NCBI GenBank assembly: GCA_913063035.1
Contig: CAJXYS010000034.1
Coordinates: forward strand, 1 to 34,484
Source: an uncultured Maritimibacter sp.
Lineage (GTDB): Bacteria; Pseudomonadota; Alphaproteobacteria; Rhodobacterales; Rhodobacteraceae
Direction: 5' to 3'
DNA length: 34,484 bases
Positions within the stretch are counted from its first letter, which is position 1, and each line of letters begins with the position of its first letter. Below, piece by piece: positions 1 to 6,354 of this stretch. A program made the position numbers and the translations under genes. The notes below the pieces were generated by a model. The model had not been told where the DNA came from, did not search any database, and saw only the letters and a program-made list of their open reading frames with translations.

Positions 1-39
1 GACCGGGCGTTCTATGTGGGGCTGCGTGCGTCGTTCTAG
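1..39 (+). CDS. 3' end of a TonB-dependent outer-membrane receptor (partial)
   Basis: Frame 1 from the window edge reads DRAFYVGLRASF followed by TAG. Alternating hydrophobic residues ending in a C-terminal phenylalanine are the signature of the last beta strand of outer-membrane barrels, and 'YVGLRxSF' is typical of TonB-dependent receptors. The genes that follow (binding protein, permease, ATPase, ExbB/ExbD/TonB) are what such a receptor needs. Only 12 codons are visible, so the ligand cannot be read. The family call rests on the terminal motif plus context. The downstream gene starts inside this one. Confidence 0.65.
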   Translation, partial: DRAFYVGLRASF

Positions 40-844
40 GATAGTCGCCGCGGCGCTCCTCTGGGCGCTGGCGGCGTGGCCCGCGATGGCCGCGCCGCCC
101 GAGCGGGTCGTGTCGATCAATCTCTGCACCGACCAGCTGGCCATGATGCTGGCCGCGCCGGGCCAGCTCGTCTCGGTTTCGGCGCTGGCGCGCGAGCCGC
201 AAAGCTCGGCCATGGTGGCCGAGGCGATGCGCTACCCCGTCAACCGGGGCCAGGCCGAGGAGGTGTTCCTGCTCGATCCCGACCTGGTGCTGGCGGGCAG
301 CTACACGACCCCGGCCACCGTCGACATGTTGCGCCGGCTGGGCATCCCTGTCGTGACCCTGCCGCCCGCGACATCGCTCGACGCCGTGAGCGACCAGATC
401 GCCCAGGTGGGCGCCGCGCTTGGCCGCGCGGCGGCGGCGGACCGGCTCGCGGCCGATTTCGAGGCGCGGCGCGCGCGGCTCCGGGCCGCGCTGGCCGAGC
501 GGCCGCGTGCCGCGCTTTACTATGCCAACGGCTACACGGCCGGGGACAGCTCGCTGGCCGGCGAGATCCTCGTCGCCGCAGGATTCGAGAATGTCGCCAC
601 CGAGGCGGGGCTCGCCCAGGGCGGTGCGCTGGCGCTGGAGCGGCTGGTGATGCTCGCCCCCGAGCTGGTGGTGGAGGGCGCGCGCTATCCCGGCGCCTCG
701 CGCGGCGAGGCGCTGCTGGCGCACCCGGCGCTGGATGGGCTGCGCCGGGCCGGGGCGCGCACCGGGGGCGATTGGGCCTGCGGCACGCCGCATGTGCTGC
801 GCGCCATCGAGGAGCTCGCCGCGATCCGGGAGACGCTGGAATGA
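14..844 (+). CDS. BtuF/FhuD-like periplasmic substrate-binding protein
   Basis: This 276-residue protein has a cleavable signal peptide (RRSR, then a hydrophobic run ending AMA-APP at about residues 24-30). It is followed by a class III periplasmic-binding fold: an opening 'RVVSINLCTDQLA', 'LLDPDLVLAG' near residue 88, and a second lobe after a central helix. This is the BtuF/FhuD/HmuT type that delivers cobalamin, ferric siderophores or haem to a FecCD-type permease. The permease gene overlaps its stop by ATGA. The ATG used lies inside the upstream receptor gene. A GTG at position 26, with GGGG just upstream, would give a more classical signal peptide and is a credible alternative start. The ligand is unresolved. 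The outer-membrane receptor and TonB genes around it show it belongs to a high-affinity envelope-spanning system. Confidence 0.85.
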   Translation: MWGCVRRSRIVAAALLWALAAWPAMAAPPERVVSINLCTDQLAMMLAAPGQLVSVSALAREPQSSAMVAEAMRYPVNRGQAEEVFLLDPDLVLAGSYTTPATVDMLRRLGIPVVTLPPATSLDAVSDQIAQVGAALGRAAAADRLAADFEARRARLRAALAERPRAALYYANGYTAGDSSLAGEILVAAGFENVATEAGLAQGGALALERLVMLAPELVVEGARYPGASRGEALLAHPALDGLRRAGARTGGDWACGTPHVLRAIEELAAIRETLE

Positions 845-1830
845 CCGCGCGCGTGCTCTTGCCGGGCCTCGGGCTGCTGGTCGCGGTGCTGTTCCTGGCC
901 GCGCTGCTGGTGGGGCCGGCCGGCATCGGGCCGGGCGAGAGCCTGGCCGCGCTGCTCACCGGCCGGGGCGAGGCCGTCACGCTGGTGATGCGCGAGATCC
1001 GCCTGCCGCGGGCGTTGCTGGCCGCGATGATCGGGGCGAGCCTCGGGCTGTCGGGCGCGGCGATGCAGGGCTACCTGCGCAACCCCCTGGCCGAGCCAGG
1101 GCTGATCGGCGTGACCGGGTCTGCGGCGCTGGGCGCGGTGATCGCGCTTCAGACCGGGCTGGCGGGGGCCGTCGCGCTGGCGCTGCCGCTGGCCGGGCTG
1201 GCCGGCGCGGGGGCCGCGGTGGCGCTGATCCTGCTGCTGGCCGGGCCGCGGGGCAGTGCCTTCACGCTGATCCTGGCCGGGATCGCGATCAGTGCGCTGG
1301 CCGGGGCGCTGACATCGCTGGCGCTGAACCTGTCGCCCAACCCCTTCGCCGCGATGGAAACGATGTTCTGGATGCTCGGCTCGGTGGCGGACCGATCCTT
1401 CCGCCATGTCTGGCTGGCGCTGCCCTTCATGGCGCTGGGCTGGGCGGCGCTGGCGACGTTGGGGCGCGGGCTCGACGCGCTGACGCTGGGCGAGGACGCG
1501 GCCGCCGCGCTTGGCATCCGGCTGGCGCGGATGCGGCTTCTGCTGGTCTGCGGCACCGCGGCCTCGGTCGGCGCGGCGACGGCGGTGGCCGGGGCCATCG
1601 GCTTCGTCGGGCTGGTCGTGCCGCATCTGCTGCGCCCGCTTGTCGGCGCGCAGCCCTCGCGGCTGCTCTTCGCCTCGGCGCTGGGCGGGGCGGCGATGGT
1701 GCTTGCCGCCGATATCGCCGTGCGCGTGGTGGTGCCCGAACGCGACCTGAAGCTCGGCGTGCTGACTGCGCTGGTGGGCGCGCCGCTTTTCCTGCATCTC
1801 ATCTACAAGACCCGGCGGGAGGGGGTTTAG
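841..1830 (+). CDS. FecCD/BtuC-family ABC transporter permease
   Basis: The product is 329 residues, almost all hydrophobic, with about nine to ten membrane segments as expected for the FecCD/BtuC family. The family markers are visible: 'RLPRALLAAMIGASLGLSGA' near residues 51-70, 'QGYLRNPLAEPGLIGVTGSA' directly after, and the 'GAIGFVGLVVPHLLR' coupling-loop region near residue 255, which contacts the ATPase. The start ATG overlaps the stop of the binding-protein gene (ATGA), indicating translational coupling. It should form a homodimer that moves the chelate across the inner membrane, driven by the ATPase encoded two bases downstream. Cobalamin, haem and siderophore permeases are not separable by eye here. 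Confidence 0.9.
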   Translation: MTARVLLPGLGLLVAVLFLAALLVGPAGIGPGESLAALLTGRGEAVTLVMREIRLPRALLAAMIGASLGLSGAAMQGYLRNPLAEPGLIGVTGSAALGAVIALQTGLAGAVALALPLAGLAGAGAAVALILLLAGPRGSAFTLILAGIAISALAGALTSLALNLSPNPFAAMETMFWMLGSVADRSFRHVWLALPFMALGWAALATLGRGLDALTLGEDAAAALGIRLARMRLLLVCGTAASVGAATAVAGAIGFVGLVVPHLLRPLVGAQPSRLLFASALGGAAMVLAADIAVRVVVPERDLKLGVLTALVGAPLFLHLIYKTRREGV

Positions 1831-1832
1831 CC

Positions 1833-2585
1833 ATGCTGCGCCTCGACGCCTTCTCGGTCTATCGCGGGCCATGCCCGGTGGTCGACGACGTCACCTGCGA
1901 GGTGGCGCGCGGCGAATGCGTCGGGCTGATCGGCCCGAACGGCGCGGGCAAGACGACGCTGATGCGCGGCGCGCTGGGGCTGCTACCGGCCGCGGGCGAG
2001 AGCAGCCTCGCGCGGCTCGCCCCGGCCGAGCGCGCGCGCGCCGCGGCCTGGATGCCGCAGCGGCGCGAGATCAACTGGCCCGTCAGCGTCGAGACGCTGG
2101 TGCGCCTCGGCCGCACGCCGCACCTGCCGCCCGGCGGGCGCTGGGGCGCGGCAGACCGCGCGGCGGTCGACCACGCGCTGGCGCGCATGGGGCTCGACGC
2201 CTTCCGCGACCGTACCGCCACGCAGCTCTCGGGCGGTGAACAGGCGCGGGCGCTCATCGCCCGTGCCCTGGCGCAGGAGGCGCCGCTCCTGCTGGCCGAC
2301 GAGCCCATCGCCGGGCTCGACCCGGCCCACCAGATCATGACGATGGAGGTCTTCGCCGAACTGGCCGCCGAGGGCCACGCCGTCGTCGTCTCGATCCATG
2401 ACCTCGGGCTCGCCGCGCGGCACTGCACGCGTCTGATGATGCTCGAGCGCGGCCGGCTCGTGGCCGACGGCCCGCCGGGGGAGGTGCTGACGCCCGAGAA
2501 CCTGGCGCGCGTCTTCCATGTCCGCGCCCATTACGCGGACACGCCCGCCGGGCCGGTCTTCCAGCCGACGGAGACGATCCGATGA
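1833..2585 (+). CDS. ABC transporter ATP-binding protein (BtuD/FecE type)
   Basis: The 250-residue ATPase has all ABC motifs: Walker A GPNGAGKT (34-41), Q-loop Gln76, signature LSGGE (132-136), Walker B LLLADE (152-157) and H-loop His189. It energises the FecCD-type permease encoded immediately upstream (two-base gap). The length and the short C-terminal tail fit the cobalamin/siderophore subgroup. Its stop overlaps the next start (ATGA), so it is co-translated with the unusual soluble binding protein that follows. Confidence 0.9.
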   Translation: MLRLDAFSVYRGPCPVVDDVTCEVARGECVGLIGPNGAGKTTLMRGALGLLPAAGESSLARLAPAERARAAAWMPQRREINWPVSVETLVRLGRTPHLPPGGRWGAADRAAVDHALARMGLDAFRDRTATQLSGGEQARALIARALAQEAPLLLADEPIAGLDPAHQIMTMEVFAELAAEGHAVVVSIHDLGLAARHCTRLMMLERGRLVADGPPGEVLTPENLARVFHVRAHYADTPAGPVFQPTETIR

Positions 2586-3379
2586 CCCGTTTCCCGCCGG
2601 AACGCATCGTCTGCCTGACCGAGGAGACAGTCGAGACGCTCTACCTGCTTGGGGAGGAACATCGCATCGCCGGTGTCACGGGCTATGCCGTGCGTCCGGC
2701 CCGCGTGCGCCGCGAGAAGCCGCGCGTGGGGGCCTTCACCTCGGCCGATATCCCCAAGATCCTGGGGCTGGACCCGGACCTGGTGCTGACCTTCTCCGAT
2801 CTGCAGGCCGATATCGCGGCCGAGCTGATCCGCGCCGGGGTCGCGGTCCATGCCTTCAACCAGCGCGACGTGGCGGGTATCCTGGCGATGATCCGCACGC
2901 TGGGGGCGCTGGTCGGCGCGGCAGACCGGGCCGGGGCGCTGGCGGCGACGCTCGAGGCGCGTCTCGAGACGATCCGCGCCACGCCGCGCCCGGCCTGTCC
3001 CCGGGTCTGGATCGAGGAATGGGACGATCCGCTGATCTCGGGCATCGGCTGGGTGTCGGAGCTGGTCGCGATCGCCGGCGGGCAGGACGTCTTCGCCGAC
3101 CGCGCCCGGGCGGCGGCGGCGACGGACCGTATCCTGTCGCCCGAGGACGTGATCGCCGCCGCGCCGGAAGTCATCATCGCCTCGTGGTGCGGCAAGAAGG
3201 TGCGCGCCGAGCGGATCGCCGCGCGGCCCGGCTGGGCCGCGGTGCCGGCGGTGGCGGCGGGGCGCATCCACGAGATCAAGTCGCCGCTCCTGCTGCAGCC
3301 GGGACCGGCGGCGCTGACCGACGGGCTGGACGCGATCTGCGCGGCGCTCTGGGGCGAGACGCGAGAGGGGGACGGCTGA
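2582..3379 (+). CDS. BtuF-like cobalamin-binding-family protein without signal peptide
   Basis: The 265-residue protein has the class III binding-protein layout: 'ERIVCLTEETVETLYLLG' at the N-terminus, 'LGLDPDLVLTFSDLQ' near residue 62, a central helix, then a second lobe with 'PEVIIASWCGKK' near residue 198. It is related to BtuF-type proteins but starts MTRFPPER with no hydrophobic leader, so it should stay in the cytoplasm. Translation overlaps the ATPase stop and the exbB start. A cytoplasmic binding protein in the same operon as a canonical exported one (14-844) suggests a post-import role, such as a ligand sink, chaperone or handover protein; that is inference. An N-terminal mis-start is possible but unlikely, because upstream sequence is occupied by the ATPase gene and shows no leader. 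Confidence 0.75.
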   Translation: MTRFPPERIVCLTEETVETLYLLGEEHRIAGVTGYAVRPARVRREKPRVGAFTSADIPKILGLDPDLVLTFSDLQADIAAELIRAGVAVHAFNQRDVAGILAMIRTLGALVGAADRAGALAATLEARLETIRATPRPACPRVWIEEWDDPLISGIGWVSELVAIAGGQDVFADRARAAAATDRILSPEDVIAAAPEVIIASWCGKKVRAERIAARPGWAAVPAVAAGRIHEIKSPLLLQPGPAALTDGLDAICAALWGETREGDG

Positions 3380-4026
3380 TGGAACTGGGCGGATGGCACG
3401 CGGCGCTGGCGGAGTTCCTGGCCAAGGGCGGCCCGGCGATCTGGGCGATCGCGGCCCTCTCGGTGGTGACGCTGGGGCTTATCCTGTGGAAGGGCTGGCG
3501 CTTGGCACTGATGGGCGCCTGGGCGGGCGCGCGGGCCGAGCGCGCGGTCACGCTCTGGCTCGGGGGGGATGCGGACGCGGCGCGCGCCTCGCTGGCCGGA
3601 CGCGTCGGGCTGCGTGCGGCGCTGGTGCGCGCGGCGATGGACGCGCTGGCCGCCGGGCTGCCCGAGACCGCGGCCCGCGAAGAGACGACGCGGGTGGCGC
3701 GGGGGTTGCTGGACGAGGCCCGGCGCGGCCTGCGCGCGCTGGAACTGATCGCCTCCATCGCGCCGCTCCTCGGGCTTTTCGGGACGGTGCTCGGCATGAT
3801 CGAGGCCTTCCAGACCCTCGAGCAGAGCGGCGCGCGGGCCGACCCGGCGGCGCTGGCCGGCGGCATCTGGGAGGCGCTCTTGACCACGGCTGCTGGCATG
3901 GCGGTGGCGATCCCGGCGGCGCTGGCCGAGGGTTGGTTCGCCTCGGTCGCGGCACGGGCGCAGCACGACATGGAAGACCTGGCGACCCGGCTCTTCGTGG
4001 CCCGCGCCGGGCAGGGGGGCGGCTGA
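3379..4026 (+). CDS. exbB: ExbB/TolQ-family proton-channel protein
   Basis: The 215-residue membrane protein has the three-segment ExbB/TolQ layout: a first segment at about residues 18-36 (AIWAIAALSVVTLGLI), a cytoplasmic stretch, and two closely spaced C-terminal segments. These contain 'IASIAPLLGLFGTVLGMIEAF' (about 129-149) and 'WEALLTTAAGMAVAIPAAL' (about 169-187), the conserved MotA/TolQ/ExbB core with its threonines and a glutamate. It forms the pentameric stator that couples proton motive force to TonB. The start overlaps the preceding stop (TGATG), and the gene is followed without a gap by exbD. TolQ is a possible alternative by fold, but the TonB context favours ExbB. Confidence 0.88.
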   Translation: MELGGWHAALAEFLAKGGPAIWAIAALSVVTLGLILWKGWRLALMGAWAGARAERAVTLWLGGDADAARASLAGRVGLRAALVRAAMDALAAGLPETAAREETTRVARGLLDEARRGLRALELIASIAPLLGLFGTVLGMIEAFQTLEQSGARADPAALAGGIWEALLTTAAGMAVAIPAALAEGWFASVAARAQHDMEDLATRLFVARAGQGGG

Positions 4027-4403
4027 TGTTCGACTTCGCCGCCGCGCGCCGGGCCCGCCGGCCCAGCCTCACGCCGATGATCGACGTGGTGTTCCTGCTG
4101 CTGGTCTTCTTCATGCTGGCCGCGCGGTTCGGGTCCGAGGGCGCGCTGCCGCTGGCGCTCGGCGGCGGGGCGGGGGACTGGACCGGCCCGCCCCGGCTGG
4201 TCGAGATCGCGGCCGACGGCGTCCGCCTGAACGGTGTGGCGACCGACCCGGCGGGTCTGGCGGCGGCGCTTGACCGGCTGGTCGAGACCCGCGCCGACCC
4301 GGTGGTGCTGCGAGCCACCGGGGACGCCGATCTCGCCCGGCTGGTCGCGCTGATGGAGCGGCTCTCGGCCGCCGGCTACACCAACCTCGTGCTGGTGGAG
4401 TGA
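4026..4403 (+). CDS. exbD: ExbD-family protein, copy 1 (with the channel aspartate)
   Basis: The 125-residue protein has one N-terminal membrane segment, 'TPMIDVVFLLLVFFMLA' (residues 16-32), and a periplasmic domain. Asp20 is the conserved membrane carboxylate of ExbD/TolR/MotB proteins that carries protons. It sits inside the ExbB pentamer as a dimer and drives TonB. The start overlaps the exbB stop (TGATG). A second ExbD gene follows four bases after its stop, so this operon supplies two non-identical ExbD chains. Confidence 0.9.
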   Translation: MFDFAAARRARRPSLTPMIDVVFLLLVFFMLAARFGSEGALPLALGGGAGDWTGPPRLVEIAADGVRLNGVATDPAGLAAALDRLVETRADPVVLRATGDADLARLVALMERLSAAGYTNLVLVE

Positions 4404-4407
4404 CGCG

Positions 4408-4785
4408 ATGCAGTTCGACAGCCCCAGAGATCGCCCACGCCGCGAGCACATCGTGCCGATGATCAACGTGGTCTTCCTTCTGCTGATCTTTTTCCTGATG
4501 ACGGCCGAGATCGCGCCGCCCGTGCCCTTCGAGGTCACACCGCCGGCCGCTGGCGGACAGGCGGCGGCCAGCGATGACGGGGTGCTGTACGTGGCGGCCG
4601 ACGGGCGGCTTGCCTATGGCGCATCGCGCGGCGACGCCGTTTTCGCGGCGCTGGCCGGGCGCGACGGGGCCGGGCCGCTGGTGGTGCGCGCCGACGCGGC
4701 GCTGCCGGCGGGGCGGCTGGCCGCGCTGCTGCCGCGCCTGACCGCGGCCGGGGTCGACCGGATAGAGCTGGTGACCGCGCAATGA
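4408..4785 (+). CDS. exbD: ExbD-family protein, copy 2 (channel Asp replaced by Asn)
   Basis: This has the same length (125 residues) and layout as copy 1, with a membrane segment 'VPMINVVFLLLIFFLMTA' at residues 16-33. The codon at the position of the essential proton-carrying aspartate is AAC, giving Asn20, exactly aligned with Asp20 of copy 1. The rest of the segment is conserved, so this looks like a maintained variant and not a decaying gene. ExbD works as a dimer in ExbB, so a D/N heterodimer with one proton-active chain is the natural inference. Its stop overlaps the tonB start (ATGA). Confidence 0.87.
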   Translation: MQFDSPRDRPRREHIVPMINVVFLLLIFFLMTAEIAPPVPFEVTPPAAGGQAAASDDGVLYVAADGRLAYGASRGDAVFAALAGRDGAGPLVVRADAALPAGRLAALLPRLTAAGVDRIELVTAQ

Positions 4786-5756
4786 GACAGGCGGCCGAGA
4801 TAGCGGGGTTTCTGTCCTTGGCCGCCGGGCTGCACCTGGCGGCCTTCGCGCTGACCGCGCCGCCCGGCGGGGGCGCCGGCGCCGGGGCAGAGGGCCGGGC
4901 CAGGGTCACCCTGGCCGCCGCGCCGGACGGGCTGGCGGGAACCGTTGCGGAATGGGACCGCGGCCCGGCGGCCGCGACAGAGGCCGTGGCGGCGCAGCGC
5001 GCGCCCGTGGCTCCTGCGGCGGCCCCGAGGGTCAGCCCGCCGGACACCGCGCCGGCCGCGCCGCGCCGGATGTCTGCGCTGGCCCCGGCCCCGGCGCAGC
5101 CCGCCCGCCCGACGGTCGAGACGACGCCGCCGCCCCGCGCCACGCCCGACGTGATGGCGCGGCTGGCGACGCCGGCCCCCCCGTCCGCCGATGCCGCGCC
5201 ACGGGTCGCGCCGCGCGATGCGCCCGCACCCGGGGGCGCGCGCGCCACCCCCCGCATGCAAGCGCCCCGCGCCGAGCCCGCGCCCCGGCTGGACACGGCC
5301 CCGGCGGCGCCCCCGCCGCCCGCGGTCCGCCCGGCCGCGGAGGCCGCGGTCGCACCGAAACCGCGCCCCGTGCGGCAGGCCTCGGTCCCGGTCGCGCCGC
5401 AGAAGGCCGCGGGGCCGGGCGCCGCCCGGACCGAGGGCGCCACGGTTCCGCGCCAGGCCGCGCTGACCCGTGGCGAGCGCGCGACGCTGATGGCCGCCTG
5501 GGGCGGGCAGATCCGGGTCGCGATCGAGCGGGCCAAGCGCGGCATCCGCGGCGGCCGCGGCCGCGCCATGGTCGAACTGACCGTCACGCGTGGCGGGCGG
5601 CTTGCGGGGGTGCGGGTGGTGCAATCCTCGGGCGACGCGGCGCTGGACCGCGCGGCTGTGGCCGCGGTGCAGCGGGCTGGGGCCTTCCCGCCCGCGCCCG
5701 ACCGGCTGCCGGGGCAGCGTTTCCCTTTCCGGCTGCCGGTGCGGTTCGAGGGCTGA
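4782..5756 (+). CDS. tonB: TonB-family energy transducer
   Basis: The 324-residue protein has an N-terminal membrane anchor (residues 6-26, with His18 placed much like the functional His of E. coli TonB). A long Pro/Ala/Arg-rich periplasmic spacer (about 30-215) follows. The TonB C-terminal domain (about 230-324) contains 'VELTVTRGGRLAGVRVVQSS', 'ALDRAAVAAVQRAG' and 'FPPAP'. It transmits energy from ExbB/ExbD to the outer-membrane receptor whose last codons open the window. It is the last gene of the operon: only ten bases separate its stop from the convergent regulator gene. The spacer is the most GC-rich stretch of the operon, as usual for TonB. Confidence 0.9.
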   Translation: MRQAAEIAGFLSLAAGLHLAAFALTAPPGGGAGAGAEGRARVTLAAAPDGLAGTVAEWDRGPAAATEAVAAQRAPVAPAAAPRVSPPDTAPAAPRRMSALAPAPAQPARPTVETTPPPRATPDVMARLATPAPPSADAAPRVAPRDAPAPGGARATPRMQAPRAEPAPRLDTAPAAPPPPAVRPAAEAAVAPKPRPVRQASVPVAPQKAAGPGAARTEGATVPRQAALTRGERATLMAAWGGQIRVAIERAKRGIRGGRGRAMVELTVTRGGRLAGVRVVQSSGDAALDRAAVAAVQRAGAFPPAPDRLPGQRFPFRLPVRFEG

Positions 5757-5766
5757 GCCGCGCCCC

Positions 5767-6228
5767 TCAGCCGAGGCGCAGCGCCGGCTCGTGCTTGATC
5801 TGTTTCAGCACCATGTTCGTGCGGACATTGGCGATCCCCGGCAGCCGGAACAGGAAGCCGTCGAGAAAGGCGTTGTAGGCCTCGAGATCCCGGCAGACCA
5901 CGCGCAGGTGGTAATCGGCCTCTCCGGCGGTGGCGAAACAGTCCTGCACCTCGGCGCGGTGGCGCACCGCCTCGATGAAGGTGTTGACCGCCTCGGGCAC
6001 GTGCCGGGTCAGCTGGACATGGACGATGGCGTGAAAGCCCATCCCGATCTCGGCCGCGTCGATCAGGGCCGCGTAGCGCCGGATGACGCCGGCCTCTTCC
6101 AGCGCGCGCACCCGCCGCCAGCAGGCCGAGGCCGAGAGCGCCGCGCGCTCGGCCAGATCGGCGTTGGAGATGCGCCCCTCGCGCTGGAGAATGTCGAGCA
6201 GGCGGCGGTCCTGCGGGTCAAGCTGCAT
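5767..6228 (-). CDS. Lrp/AsnC-family transcriptional regulator
   Basis: The 153-residue protein has an N-terminal winged helix-turn-helix ('LDPQDRRLLDILQREGRISN' then 'LAERAALSASACWRRVRALE', residues 3-43) and a C-terminal RAM/AsnC ligand-binding domain ('GFHAIVHVQL', 'DCFATAGEADYHLRVVCRD'). Such proteins form dimers to octamers and respond to amino acids. It is divergent from the indolepyruvate oxidoreductase gene across a 126-base gap, so it probably controls that gene and itself. The natural effector would be an aromatic or branched-chain amino acid, by inference from the neighbour. Confidence 0.9.
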   Translation of the reverse strand: MQLDPQDRRLLDILQREGRISNADLAERAALSASACWRRVRALEEAGVIRRYAALIDAAEIGMGFHAIVHVQLTRHVPEAVNTFIEAVRHRAEVQDCFATAGEADYHLRVVCRDLEAYNAFLDGFLFRLPGIANVRTNMVLKQIKHEPALRLG

Positions 6229-6354
6229 AATGTGGAAGCCTCTTCCAGATTTTCTATCACCCCGAAAGGATCATCCGCAAGTTGCCCCTTGAACAGCAAA
6301 ATGGAAAGGAAATTTCCCGTGCCGGATGGCAGACTCGACAAAAGGAGGCCTGCC
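6229..6354. promoter_or_regulatory. Divergent control region between Lrp-type regulator and IOR
   Basis: This 126-base gap is richer in A/T than its surroundings and must hold both divergent promoters. It contains an interrupted inverted repeat GGAAG-CCT-CTTCC (6235-6247), a T-rich stretch CAGATTTTCTAT just after it, and a perfect 10-base palindrome GGAAATTTCC (6308-6317). An A/T-centred palindrome is the usual look of Lrp/AsnC sites, so these are candidate operators. The oxidoreductase ribosome site is AAAGGAGG (6341-6348), six bases before its ATG. No clear -35/-10 pair could be assigned. Confidence 0.45.

Noticed and set aside
685-1872. Minus-strand open frame opposite the FecCD-type permease
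   Set aside because: It is Arg/Gln/Pro-rich and low-complexity. The plus strand encodes a clear transporter with all family motifs.
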